Positions 1 through 7,762 of a DNA stretch of 46,634 nt are shown here, in pieces. Under the pieces are notes generated by a model. The model saw only the letters and a list, made by a program, of their open reading frames with translations, had not been told where the DNA came from and made no database searches. Source of the stretch: a virus; the IMG/VR virus record IMGVR_UViG_3300020178_000305, positions 1 to 46,634 of that record; one strand, given 5' to 3'. The position numbers and the translations under genes were made by a program. Numbering within the stretch: position 1 is the stretch's first letter; every line of letters begins with the position of its first letter.

Positions 1-115
1 ATAATATTGCCCATAGTTTACTTGTCTTTGCTTTGTTACTAACATATGTAAACACCTTTGAATGTGCTTTTCCTATTTTGTCTATTAAGCCTGGCTTTTT
101 ATTTTTTTTCGTCAT
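1..115 (-). CDS. Unidentified protein, N-terminal fragment cut by the window edge
   Basis: An open frame starts with ATG at 115 and runs off the left edge. The visible 38 residues are basic and begin MTKKNKKPGLIDKIGKAHSK. The start is supported by an AAGGA Shine-Dalgarno placed 4 nt before the ATG, inside the last codons of the clamp gene, so the two genes are probably co-transcribed and translationally coupled. No domain can be recognised from this fragment. In T4 the clamp gene is followed by clamp-loader genes, but nothing here shows that relationship. Confidence 0.6.
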   Translation of the reverse strand, partial: MTKKNKKPGLIDKIGKAHSKVFTYVSNKAKTSKLWAIL

Positions 116-121
116 TTATCC

Positions 122-850
122 TTACTTGGTTTGTGCAGGAAGAATATAATTGTATTCTGCCAAACCACTGTCAACAGTAAGTTGCATAGCACCCTGATCG
201 GAAATGCTCATAGTAACCTTACCATCTAAGTTTAAAATTGCTTGTACCTGTGCTACAGGCCAAGACCATGAATGCTTCAGTGTAGTATTAACATCTGTTG
301 CAAACACAAAAGTACCAGCGTGTGAACTTGCATCACCAAAACTAAACACTAGATTAGTACCATCTGTTTTAACACTAAACACATTTTCTTCTGTGTGTGC
401 CGCACTCATTAACTTCATACGCTGAATAGCCGCGATTGATGGCTCAACTACAACGTCCCAAGCCGCACCTTTAAACTTAACAGTCTTAAGTTTCTCTTCG
501 ATGATTTGCTTATTCATAAAACGATAATCATTTTCAAAGTCGCCTGTTGCGTTTTCAAAGTGAATATGTGTTGGAACTGTTTCGCCGTTGCGGTCTGCTT
601 CAACTACATCAATCTTAGCATCCTTTTGATACTCTGGATTCTTTAAGTGCAATGCTAACTTTTCTAAGTTAGGCATACCAAATGTGCCTTTAAATTCACT
701 AATTGGTGTTTTAGTTTGCGAACTTAAAATCACTGAACGATCTTCTGCCATTGATTCGATACTAGTATCGGTTTCGCTTGTTACCTTCACAATGTTAAGA
801 AAACCTAACGAATGTGTGTGGGCAACGATGTCTTGTAAAATGTCTTTCAT
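122..850 (-). CDS. gp45: Sliding clamp (T4 gp45-like DNA polymerase processivity factor)
   Basis: The 242-aa product is close to T4 gp45 in length (228 aa). It has the alternating short beta-strand pattern of a clamp and ends in a strand-rich segment (GLAEYNYILPAQ) like the gp45 C-terminus. The clamp would form a ring, be loaded by the gp44 complex, and tether gp43; gp45 also activates T4-type late transcription. The start ATG overlaps the stop of the upstream epimerase gene (ATGA) and has AGGAG 8 nt upstream. A near-perfect sigma70-type promoter lies directly upstream, inside the end of the epimerase gene, so clamp expression can be separate from the replication operon. Identification rests on size, pattern and context, since clamps diverge strongly. 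Confidence 0.75.
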   Translation of the reverse strand: MKDILQDIVAHTHSLGFLNIVKVTSETDTSIESMAEDRSVILSSQTKTPISEFKGTFGMPNLEKLALHLKNPEYQKDAKIDVVEADRNGETVPTHIHFENATGDFENDYRFMNKQIIEEKLKTVKFKGAAWDVVVEPSIAAIQRMKLMSAAHTEENVFSVKTDGTNLVFSFGDASSHAGTFVFATDVNTTLKHSWSWPVAQVQAILNLDGKVTMSISDQGAMQLTVDSGLAEYNYILPAQTK

Positions 851-1617
851 GATTTATCTCCTATTGTTACATTATATTTAGAAAAACTGGTTTTGTCAAG
901 TGTTTTCTCTTGGTTTAGATAATCTAATATGCCAATTTCTGATTTCCAACCTAAATCAAATAATTCTGTTGGATTGGCTAGATTATCATCTAGTTCAAAG
1001 TCATTACCTGAATGCATAGGAACATCTAGTCCCCAAACGTCTGCAATGTCTTTTAAATGTACAGATGTACCTGTACCTACATCAATTACTCCTGTAACAC
1101 TAGAACTTAACAGTACAGTAATTGCTTTACACACATCTGAAACGTGTATAAAATCTCTTTTATGGTTATTAATATATGTTACTTCATTCCTTAACAACTT
1201 AGGAATAAACATTTCTGGTCTTTTATCTCCACCATAAACTGTTCTAAATCTTAATCCTAAACTGTTATTTGGTGCAATATGTTCCATAGTAAATTTTGTT
1301 AGTGCATAAGGATTACGATACGGATCAATAGCAGTACTTGAACTAGCATAAATTATCTTAGTACTTGGAAAAGCATCAAATAATCTTTTAGTTGCTTCTA
1401 CATTATTATACCAATATTCTTTAGGCTCTTTAATACTTTGTCTTACTCCGCTTTTTCCAGCAAGGTGTACAATAACATCTACATCATAATCTAAGTCACA
1501 GGTATTTAGGTCTTTGCCTAATAAAAGGTCTATAAACTGTAATTCGTGAATACCAATCCAATACTTTTTAAGTATTGAACCAATTAGACCTTCACTACCT
1601 GTTAATAAAATTTTCAC
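847..1617 (-). CDS. NAD(P)-dependent epimerase/dehydratase (extended SDR)
   Basis: The 256-aa protein opens with a Rossmann fold and the nucleotide-binding glycine motif GSEGLIG at residues 7-13. It has the SDR active-site pair Y104-x3-K108 (YALTK) and an upstream Ser cluster (ASSST). The extended SDR family includes UDP-sugar epimerases and dehydratases; at 256 aa it is shorter than the usual 300-350, so the substrate-binding domain is small. It probably acts on a nucleotide sugar, but the substrate cannot be read from the sequence. The start is GTG at 1617 with GGAAGAG upstream, overlapping the stop of the glycosylase gene. Its last 50 bp also hold the gp45 promoter. Confidence 0.85.
   Translation of the reverse strand: MKILLTGSEGLIGSILKKYWIGIHELQFIDLLLGKDLNTCDLDYDVDVIVHLAGKSGVRQSIKEPKEYWYNNVEATKRLFDAFPSTKIIYASSSTAIDPYRNPYALTKFTMEHIAPNNSLGLRFRTVYGGDKRPEMFIPKLLRNEVTYINNHKRDFIHVSDVCKAITVLLSSSVTGVIDVGTGTSVHLKDIADVWGLDVPMHSGNDFELDDNLANPTELFDLGWKSEIGILDYLNQEKTLDKTSFSKYNVTIGDKS
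871..899 (-). promoter_or_regulatory. Early sigma70-type promoter of gp45
   Basis: TTGACA (894-899), a 17-nt spacer and TATAAT (871-876) form a perfect consensus. It lies within the last codons of the epimerase gene. A leader of about 14 nt with AGGAG follows. Confidence 0.88.
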
Positions 1618-2006
1618 GCTGTTAACTCTTCCTCAATATATCTTTTAAGTTCATGGTCGCCTACGTTTTCAGGTATTTCATTTTTATAAAAAAGTCTATA
1701 ACTGTCAGAACCGTACTTACCAATACCGTATAGTTGTGTAGCATCTTTACCGTCCCAATCTTTAAACTGTTCGCTCATTCGATATAATCTTTCTGCTCGA
1801 ACGTGTCGCATACCAAGGGGAGCAATTACTTCTTCTATTTCGTTGCGTGTTGCGTGTAGTAGACTTGAGTGCGTAGGCCACTTGGCAAAGAACTTAGGTA
1901 GTACTGCCTTTACTTGTTTACGATTTGTTAGGTTCAAGCAAATAACACCTACCATATGTTGCCATACGTTGTCTACTTGTTGCTGTACCATTAAATCATC
2001 ACGCAT
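1614..2006 (-). CDS. HhH-GPD DNA glycosylase, MBD4-like (mismatch/uracil-type)
   Basis: The 130-aa protein matches the catalytic domain of vertebrate MBD4 in pattern. It has a leading helix with LNLTNRKQ (MBD4: LNRTSGK), a central APLGMRHVRAERL, the helix-hairpin-helix GIGKYGSDSYRLF at residues 94-106, and GDHELKRY, where D117 lines up with the MBD4 catalytic Asp. This family removes T or U from G mismatches created by deamination. An in-frame ATG exists at 2066, but I prefer ATG 2006: it overlaps the cupin stop (ATGCGTGA), has GGAAAGAG upstream, and avoids a 68-bp overlap. It lacks the Cys cluster of Nth-type glycosylases. It lies in the replication operon beside exonuclease and polymerase, which fits a DNA repair role. 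Confidence 0.8.
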   Translation of the reverse strand: MRDDLMVQQQVDNVWQHMVGVICLNLTNRKQVKAVLPKFFAKWPTHSSLLHATRNEIEEVIAPLGMRHVRAERLYRMSEQFKDWDGKDATQLYGIGKYGSDSYRLFYKNEIPENVGDHELKRYIEEELTA

Positions 2007-2328
2007 CGTATCTCTTTCCATCGAATACACATACAAAGTATAATTCATTGTCACCTGCGTGTACACGATGAAATACTCCGTCTTTAATTAGTACAGTGTC
2101 ACCTGGGCATACACTAAACGTTTCATCGTCTAATTCCATAGTGCCTATGCCTCCTAAGAACAAATAAACTTCTTCTTGTCCTTTGTGTTTATGTCCTGTT
2201 GTACTTTTGTTAGGATTTAATCTGGTTGAACTTACAATAAGATTTTTTAATTCTTTATTATCTTTTACAGTATAGCGATCGTCTTCCTTAACTACTTCAC
2301 CGCCAATATCCCAGTTTCCGTATTTCAT
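1999..2328 (-). CDS. Small cupin-domain protein
   Basis: The 109-aa single-domain protein has cupin motif 1 (GHKHKGQEEVYLFLGG, with His-x-His and a downstream Glu as metal ligands) and motif 2 (PGDTVLIKDGVFHRV). This is the cupin_2 type of beta-barrel found in sugar isomerase-like and dioxygenase-like proteins. Metal binding is likely because the ligand residues are intact. The substrate is unknown; the neighbouring sugar-nucleotide epimerase makes a carbohydrate role possible but unproven. ATG 2328 has GGAG upstream and overlaps the exonuclease stop, so it belongs to the same operon. Confidence 0.8.
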   Translation of the reverse strand: MKYGNWDIGGEVVKEDDRYTVKDNKELKNLIVSSTRLNPNKSTTGHKHKGQEEVYLFLGGIGTMELDDETFSVCPGDTVLIKDGVFHRVHAGDNELYFVCVFDGKRYDA

Positions 2329-2867
2329 TTTTTTACTCCAAAGTGTTTATAGGATTTTTGTACACACTTCGCTTGATAGAAACAATCAGCAAGTGCATTA
2401 TGCAAACTTTCTTGAATATCTTTTCTTGGATCGTATGGCATCATAGAAAACAATGTTCTACTATCTCTAATTTGCCAGTAGTTCCACGGGCAAGGTTTTC
2501 CAATATTCTTATAGAAGTTTTGTAATATTGTAAAATCAAATGTAGGACCTTGACACCAAATGTAATCTAATCCTACACACCATTTATTAAGTTTCTTTGT
2601 AAGACTATCACAAGTAACACGTTCGTGGTTATCTCCAAACGCTTCATCTTGGATTTCTTGTGGTTGTTTTGACCACCAAGCAAGGGTGTTATCATCAATA
2701 CTTCTGCCATATGTTTCTGTTTGTTCTTCAACATCGCAACGTAGGTATAATGGTGTGTGTGGCTCAACTTCGGAAAATGGATCAAACTTTACAGCACCGA
2801 TAGTCATTATAACACTATCAGGTTCAACACCAAGTGTTTCTAAATCTATCATTCCATGAGTAGCCAT
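2325..2867 (-). CDS. dexA: DexA-like 3'-5' exonuclease (DEDDh)
   Basis: The 180-aa protein starts with the exonuclease I motif MIDLETLGV (acidic pair D8/E10). It continues with a WWSKQP segment typical of the T4 DexA family, the middle motif GPTFDFTIL, and a C-terminal HNALADC carrying the His and Asp of a DEDDh active site. All four acidic ligands and the His are present. T4 DexA degrades single-stranded DNA 3' to 5' and is linked to host-DNA turnover and recombination. The start ATG 2867 has GGAG 5 nt upstream, at the end of gp43, so the nuclease is coupled to polymerase synthesis. Confidence 0.88.
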   Translation of the reverse strand: MATHGMIDLETLGVEPDSVIMTIGAVKFDPFSEVEPHTPLYLRCDVEEQTETYGRSIDDNTLAWWSKQPQEIQDEAFGDNHERVTCDSLTKKLNKWCVGLDYIWCQGPTFDFTILQNFYKNIGKPCPWNYWQIRDSRTLFSMMPYDPRKDIQESLHNALADCFYQAKCVQKSYKHFGVKK

Positions 2868-5540
2868 TTATTCTCCAAAATCGAATAGGTTGTTGAATGT
2901 ATTCTTTTGCTTAGTACTTTCTAAGTCATAGTTTAGAACACCAATTAAGTTTCCTAGTTTGTTGTCGATGATAGTTTCTTCCATTGCATCACCATCAAAC
3001 GGAAGGTCTTTAAACCATTGTGGTAAATGCATTTCATCAACCGGGTATGCAACACTTGTATAACCCATTGGGTTTTGTTTTAGTTTACAAACAATAACTT
3101 TCATACCGTCTACAATCTCTTGGCTGTAACGATCACCATTCATACGTTTGAGTGTATTCCAGTTGATACTTGCTCTTACGTGTCCGGGCATATTAGCCTT
3201 GCCTTGCTTTTGTTCAAGACGCTGATAGTGTCCGATCTTGTTTGCACGTTTAGGTGAACCTTTTTCCCAACCTGGACGACTCTTAAACTCTGTTCTAAAG
3301 GCTGTAATGCTATCAAGGAGTTTGTCTTGGTCTGCTTCTTGTAACACCATAAGTAGTAGTTCACTTAAGAAGTCCTGCATAAACACTGGTGTATCCGAAC
3401 GTTTAAGATCAAGACCCATTGCTTTTACTTTACCTTCTTTACCGTTGACGTCCATACGTTCGCCTTCGTTATCGTAAATTAAAGCCGCATAACGTTTCTT
3501 AGTAATAAACAAGCCTGATTCAGCAACAATTTCTCTACCTGCCGCAATAACGTCTGCTCTGCTTGCCGGACAGTGGAATACATCGTGCATAAACTTACTA
3601 AATGATTTGTTTGCCTGTTCACAAACTTGATCATAAAGTGCAATTACATTTTCTTTAGTCCAAGAAATTTTCCCTTCACTAATTTCTTTTTGTAAGATAG
3701 GAAACGCACTAAAGTAACAAGAGTCAGTATCTCCGTAGATAATAGATTTACCTACATGATTGTATTCTCCTGTAATTGTTTTGTTTACTTCTGCACTCAT
3801 GTGCTTAACAATTTGTCTACCTGTTAGTGTAGTTGATTGGCCAATACGTGGGTCAAAAAAGCGACAACCAGGATTAAGAATAGCACCATATAGACTGTTA
3901 AGATTAATCTTTTTGACCAACTGTCGTTTGTCCCAAAAAGCGATTTCAGTTTTATTGCCTGCATCAATGGCTTTCTTTTTCATTCCTTGAAGTTCTTTAC
4001 GTTCACTATACCAGCGTTTTAGTAGTCCAGGAATAACACCTTCTTTTTCGTGAGTGAAAATAGTTCCGTTAGCACTTAGCATCCAAGGATTATTACTGTC
4101 ATAGATTATTTTGTGTATCTGTGCACCGCTTAGTACATCTGATTCGCCGTTTTCCCAATCAACTGTAATAGACACATCACGTCTTTGTTCTTGTACAGCA
4201 TCAAATTCAATAGTACCAAATCGTCCTTCCCAAGCCGCCGCAAATGTTTTTTTCTTTAGTCCCATTTGCTCGCCTAGATATTTGTTTGTTAATTCAGGAC
4301 GTAGTTGTCCTACAATAGTTGCAGGGTCCATATTCAATGCACGAATTACACTAGGATACAGCGAGTTCAAATCCATTGAGCCAATCCATTTATGTACCCC
4401 TACTTTAGGATATGCAACATATGCACCTGCGGCAGGATCACTACCTGGTTCACGTTTTACTCTGTTAGGAACTTGAAAGCCACGTCTGTGTGCTTCGTTA
4501 ATAATACCTTGCTCTGTAACTGCAACAGCACCCATAGTGGTCTGTAGCAAAACTGTATTTGCATGAGCAAGTTCGTTTGATAAGTCAATGAACTTTAATT
4601 TTTGGTCCAACTTGTCCAGTAGTGCAACGTCTTGTCTGTTGTACTCAATGAACGTTCTGAAGTCATTGTTATAAAGTTGATCGAGCGTACCTTCGTAAAC
4701 AGTTTTTCGCTCGCCAACTTCCATTTCGCCAATGGCATCAAGTCGATAAGTGTGTCTTTCTTCATATGTGTATTTACGATATAATTCCAAACTATCTAAA
4801 TGCACTCTGCCTATTAGGTCATAGGTTTCTTGTTGCCTTCCGAATTTTTCGTATTCACGTTTCTTAGGAAATTGATCAAACAAACAAAAACGTCTAGTAT
4901 CATCTTTGCTTAATACTTTTGCTACACGGTTTACAGTATAAGGAATATCATAGCCTTCGCTGTTCCAGCCTGTTAAGATATCTGCATCTTGTATTAGATC
5001 TAAGAATGTTTTAAGCATCTCGCCTTCGTCATCAAACAGAACAACATCCTTGCCCCATTCTTTACATTCTTCTTTTGCTTGCTCCATTGTAAGAGTCTTC
5101 GGCGGAACAGCAAGTGTAATAAGTGCGTCCATCCATTGTAAATGTACAGTGATTGCAGTGATTGGCATAAACGGATCACTAGGATCAGCAAAGCCACGTT
5201 CTGGATCAAAATCTGTCTCAATGTCAAAGAAACAAACATTTAAGTTTGGAGCATCGTGATTGAGATAATTTTCACTTAAACATTGAAAGATAGGATTAAT
5301 ATCGCTTTCAAACAATTCTTTGTTTTTATTAATTGCTTGTTCTTTGCGAAAGTCTTTTGTGTTTTTAGAAATAATTCTATTTAGAGGATCTCCATAGATA
5401 CTTTTATATTTGCCTCTAGGATCCTTATAGTAAAAAGTATATTTTACTGGGAATTCTGAATATGTTCGCTTACCTTCTTTGCGTTCTACTACGCGAATCA
5501 AGTCTGCATTGCGATCAAAAAATGCGTCTACGTAACTCAA
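2868..5540 (-). CDS. gp43: DNA polymerase, family B (T4 gp43-like)
   Basis: The 890-aa enzyme is nearly the length of T4 gp43 (898). The proofreading domain carries exonuclease motif I FDIETD at residues 105-110. The polymerase domain carries motif A DLNSLYPSVI (near 390), motif B KINLNSLYGAI (near 545) and motif C YGDTDS (near 602), so both active sites look intact. It would replicate the phage genome with gp45 and gp44. The start codon is TTG at 5540. It is preceded by a strong AAGGAG with 7-nt spacing, and the next ATG lies well inside conserved sequence, so TTG is the likely start. A weak start codon with a strong ribosome site suggests tuned output. No frameshift or intein was seen. Confidence 0.97.
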   Translation of the reverse strand: MSYVDAFFDRNADLIRVVERKEGKRTYSEFPVKYTFYYKDPRGKYKSIYGDPLNRIISKNTKDFRKEQAINKNKELFESDINPIFQCLSENYLNHDAPNLNVCFFDIETDFDPERGFADPSDPFMPITAITVHLQWMDALITLAVPPKTLTMEQAKEECKEWGKDVVLFDDEGEMLKTFLDLIQDADILTGWNSEGYDIPYTVNRVAKVLSKDDTRRFCLFDQFPKKREYEKFGRQQETYDLIGRVHLDSLELYRKYTYEERHTYRLDAIGEMEVGERKTVYEGTLDQLYNNDFRTFIEYNRQDVALLDKLDQKLKFIDLSNELAHANTVLLQTTMGAVAVTEQGIINEAHRRGFQVPNRVKREPGSDPAAGAYVAYPKVGVHKWIGSMDLNSLYPSVIRALNMDPATIVGQLRPELTNKYLGEQMGLKKKTFAAAWEGRFGTIEFDAVQEQRRDVSITVDWENGESDVLSGAQIHKIIYDSNNPWMLSANGTIFTHEKEGVIPGLLKRWYSERKELQGMKKKAIDAGNKTEIAFWDKRQLVKKINLNSLYGAILNPGCRFFDPRIGQSTTLTGRQIVKHMSAEVNKTITGEYNHVGKSIIYGDTDSCYFSAFPILQKEISEGKISWTKENVIALYDQVCEQANKSFSKFMHDVFHCPASRADVIAAGREIVAESGLFITKKRYAALIYDNEGERMDVNGKEGKVKAMGLDLKRSDTPVFMQDFLSELLLMVLQEADQDKLLDSITAFRTEFKSRPGWEKGSPKRANKIGHYQRLEQKQGKANMPGHVRASINWNTLKRMNGDRYSQEIVDGMKVIVCKLKQNPMGYTSVAYPVDEMHLPQWFKDLPFDGDAMEETIIDNKLGNLIGVLNYDLESTKQKNTFNNLFDFGE

Positions 5541-5588
5541 ATTGTTCTCCTTCTATACCATTTTAGGCTGGTAAATACCAAATCGTTT

Positions 5589-5861
5589 TTAGCCGACGAT
5601 ACTATATAAATGCTTAACAATACCATAAACATATATTATTGTAAGCGTTCCGTTTAAAACAATCAATGACTTTTCTTTCCAAAGTAGTCCTACAACTGTC
5701 CAAAGCATAGCCGCAATACCAAATACGTATGTTGCATACATTTCATTTGGAAATAATGAAAGTAGTGCCGCCGCTGTTAGCAATATTGCAGTTGACAACC
5801 ATGCTAACGGTTGGTATGGTTTAGGTTGAGTTTTTAATTGTTTTAAAGTATTCTTTGTCAT
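5589..5861 (-). CDS. Small inner-membrane protein, unknown
   Basis: The 90-aa product has a short basic N-terminus (MTKNTLKQLKTQPK) followed by about three hydrophobic segments (LAWLSTAILLTAAALL, YVFGIAAMLWTVVGLLW, LIVLNGTLTIIYVYGIV). It should be an integral membrane protein. I chose ATG 5861 because ATAAGG lies 6 nt before it; an earlier in-frame ATG at 5876 overlaps the HAD gene further and has no good ribosome site. No family is recognised. It sits in the replication operon between a HAD-like phosphatase gene and gp43. Confidence 0.7.
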   Translation of the reverse strand: MTKNTLKQLKTQPKPYQPLAWLSTAILLTAAALLSLFPNEMYATYVFGIAAMLWTVVGLLWKEKSLIVLNGTLTIIYVYGIVKHLYSIVG

Positions 5862-6132
5862 TTTGTGCCTTATCATCTATCCATATATCGTAATGAGGTT
5901 TGCCAAATCTTAAACTGTGATATTTGACGCCCCATTTGTTAAGTTGCCTAATTGTAAATTCTTCCCAGTCCTTGCCTGAGTTTGCGCCTCTTGCTGTCCA
6001 GTAATGTATTTCATTGCCTTGCTCATACAGTTCATTAAAATGTTTAATTCTTTCAGCATCAGGTTCACTAATTTCATATTTACTGTTATTATTATAGCAA
6101 ATTGTTCCATCAATGTCAACCATATATTTCAC
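5821..6132 (-). CDS. Small HAD-superfamily hydrolase
   Basis: The 103-aa protein is a minimal HAD fold. Motif I is VDIDGT (nucleophile Asp and acid/base Asp), motif II is YWTARG (Thr), a Lys lies in FGKPHYD, and motif IV is WIDDKA. All catalytic positions are filled but there is no cap domain, as in small phosphatases of the polynucleotide-kinase-phosphatase or capsular-biosynthesis type. Its substrate is unknown. The start is GTG 6132 with AGAGGA 7 nt upstream, in the tail of the preceding gene. An internal ATG at 6123 would still keep motif I. Its 3' end overlaps the start of the membrane protein gene by about 40 bp. Confidence 0.8.
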   Translation of the reverse strand: MKYMVDIDGTICYNNNSKYEISEPDAERIKHFNELYEQGNEIHYWTARGANSGKDWEEFTIRQLNKWGVKYHSLRFGKPHYDIWIDDKAQNDKEYFKTIKNST

Positions 6133-6133
6133 T

Positions 6134-6571
6134 TTATTGTCCTCTAATGTTCCTAAATTTCATATTTTGGGGATATTCGTTGTAATATCCTTTTTCTAAA
6201 AGTTTGTTACTTGCTTCTTTAGTTTCATCTAATTTTTGGATAACGAAGAATCTAATACTTGGATCATTTAAATCATTTTCATAATCCATATATTTGTATT
6301 CAATAAACAGTAAGTTCTTGTCTAAAAAATACTTTGTTCTACATAATCCAAAAAGTTCTTCACCTTCGTTCCAATCATTTACATCATGTAGTATTACTAA
6401 CACAGCATGGTTATCATCGATGTTATAATCAAATTCAAACATAACTTTCATTACATCTAAATATTGATCGGTATGAAAACGTTTTACACGACTATTAGCC
6501 CAAGGACATCTTCCTTTAGATAGTTCTAGCAAATGCTTATCTAACCAAGTATCTACTTTACCAATATCCAA
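6134..6571 (-). CDS. Conserved-looking hypothetical protein, 145 aa
   Basis: I do not recognise the family. The protein is mixed alpha/beta and soluble, rich in Asp and Asn (for example FEFDYNIDDNHAVLVILHDV), with no signal peptide or membrane helix. The start is TTG at 6571, supported by GGAG 6 nt upstream and by overlap with the stop of the upstream membrane protein gene. It belongs to the early operon that runs from 7107 to gp43, so a role early in infection is likely. Confidence 0.65.
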   Translation of the reverse strand: MDIGKVDTWLDKHLLELSKGRCPWANSRVKRFHTDQYLDVMKVMFEFDYNIDDNHAVLVILHDVNDWNEGEELFGLCRTKYFLDKNLLFIEYKYMDYENDLNDPSIRFFVIQKLDETKEASNKLLEKGYYNEYPQNMKFRNIRGQ

Positions 6572-6842
6572 TTGCTACTCCAAAACCAAATACGTTTACA
6601 ACAGCAAAGTATAAAGTTAGTAGCATAGGCCATGCAAGATGGCGTCTGTAATACGCATATACACCCGTAAGCGACCCTATAAAGAATCCAGGATATACAA
6701 TAGTCATATCAGGAGCATATGCTGTAAAAGCAAGTGTAAGACTAGCCGCTACAGTAAATATAAAACTAACTAGTTCAAAATAAAATGCAACTTTGTCTGT
6801 GTGATAACTGTGTGACCAAAAGTTTATTATGCGAGTATACAC
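6558..6842 (-). CDS. Small membrane protein, three predicted helices
   Basis: The 94-aa protein has hydrophobic stretches FELVSFIFTVAASLTLAF, TIVYPGFFIGSLTGVYAYY and MLLTLYFAVVNVFGFGVAI, separated by short polar loops, so it should span the membrane three times. The open frame extends to a TTG at 6863, but GTG 6842 is preferred: it lies 2 nt past the stop of the upstream gene and has ATAAGG 7 nt upstream. No family is recognised. It is one of two small membrane proteins in the replication operon. Confidence 0.65.
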   Translation of the reverse strand: MYTRIINFWSHSYHTDKVAFYFELVSFIFTVAASLTLAFTAYAPDMTIVYPGFFIGSLTGVYAYYRRHLAWPMLLTLYFAVVNVFGFGVAIGYW

Positions 6843-6843
6843 T

Positions 6844-7107
6844 TTAAACCTTATCTTTACCAACAGTTACTACTAGAGTTTCTAAATCGTCAAACTCATC
6901 AGCAACCTTGTGCCAATCTCCTTTGTGTGCAATTTTGATTGCTTTGTTGATTAAAGCAGTTTTGATATCTAATTCTTCTGCTACTGCTTTTACTGTTTCT
7001 TTTAAGCCTTCCTGTAGATCTTCAATTTCTCGAAGTACAGTTGCACCTTCGTTAACTAGTCTTTCTAGTTTGGCTTTTTCGTCGGCGCCATATGTTCTGT
7101 CTGACAT
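6844..7107 (-). CDS. Small helical protein, similar to T4 DsbA dsDNA-binding protein
   Basis: The 87-aa helical protein has the length of T4 DsbA (89 aa) and a similar plan: charged helices, then a segment reading like a short helix-turn-helix (AVAEELDIKTALINKAIKIA), then an acidic C-terminal helix. In T4, DsbA binds double-stranded DNA and modulates late transcription. The match is from memory and is weak at residue level. It is the first gene of the operon that ends in gp43 and is driven by a near-consensus sigma70-type promoter, with AAAAGGAG before the ATG. Confidence 0.5.
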   Translation of the reverse strand: MSDRTYGADEKAKLERLVNEGATVLREIEDLQEGLKETVKAVAEELDIKTALINKAIKIAHKGDWHKVADEFDDLETLVVTVGKDKV

Positions 7108-7131
7108 TCTATTCTCCTTTTAAGTTGTAAT

Positions 7132-7160
7132 ATTATATATTCACTTACAGCGGAAGTCAA
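7132..7160 (-). promoter_or_regulatory. Early promoter of the replication operon (ends in gp43)
   Basis: TTGACT (7155-7160), 17-nt spacer, TATAAT (7132-7137). It is preceded by AAAACAC like the gp45 and gp44 promoters. A leader with AAAAGGAG follows. Confidence 0.87.
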
Positions 7161-7165
7161 GTGTT

Positions 7166-7762
7166 TTATTGAGACATTGTAAATAAATCAAAATATCTTT
7201 TAGTCCACCATTTTTCATTTTCTCGACTGTCAAATACAATATTTTTGGTAGCAGGGTGATTTTCTCTTTCACGATATCGTACTTTGACCGGACCAGCATC
7301 GTGCCAAACATCTGCCTGTCGGTTTACTATAAATCCTCTTGGTGCAGTTGCTCCAAATTGTTTTTGGAACGGTAATTGAGCAAAGTCTAAAATCCACTTT
7401 GGTGTTACTACTACTTGATGCGTAGCAACCATGCCTCCGTGTTCGTGGTTATTGTAACCAACTTTTGCATTCCAACCTTTTGTAGGATGTTTAATATCTA
7501 CTTCGTATTGTTTTATGTGTGCTTCAATTCCGTGAAGTCTTAATATTCTTCTTAGTATTTGTGACAGTAATATACATTGGTTGCCAATTTCATACAGCAT
7601 ATCCATTTGATACATTCTGCAATACACTGTTACAAGTCTATAATCTAAATCAACAACATCTTTACCAACGGCTAAACTATAATCCTCTGGATCAATATCC
7701 CAGTCTGGATCAAACTTCATAAGTGAGTTAAAGAGTACTCGACCTTGTTCGTCAACGTTCAT
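7166..7762 (-). CDS. Transglutaminase-like / papain-fold protein, putative
   Basis: The 198-aa protein carries GNQCILLSQILRRILRLHGI, with a Cys at the start of a helix (C63). This is followed by a strand with H115 (VATHQVVV) and D126 (WILDFA). This Cys-helix / His / Asp order and spacing is the transglutaminase-like cysteine-protease fold, and the triad looks complete. It could be a cysteine protease, amidase or transferase. It has no signal peptide. A late-type element (CATAAATA) lies far upstream, leaving a leader of about 170 nt. GGAG precedes the ATG. A terminator was not seen between it and the early promoter downstream. Confidence 0.5.
   Translation of the reverse strand: MNVDEQGRVLFNSLMKFDPDWDIDPEDYSLAVGKDVVDLDYRLVTVYCRMYQMDMLYEIGNQCILLSQILRRILRLHGIEAHIKQYEVDIKHPTKGWNAKVGYNNHEHGGMVATHQVVVTPKWILDFAQLPFQKQFGATAPRGFIVNRQADVWHDAGPVKVRYRERENHPATKNIVFDSRENEKWWTKRYFDLFTMSQ

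Noticed and set aside
4111-4476. A 121-aa plus-strand open frame inside the polymerase gene
   Set aside because: It lies antisense to the strongly conserved gp43 coding sequence, has no ribosome site and reads as low-quality protein. It is a shadow.
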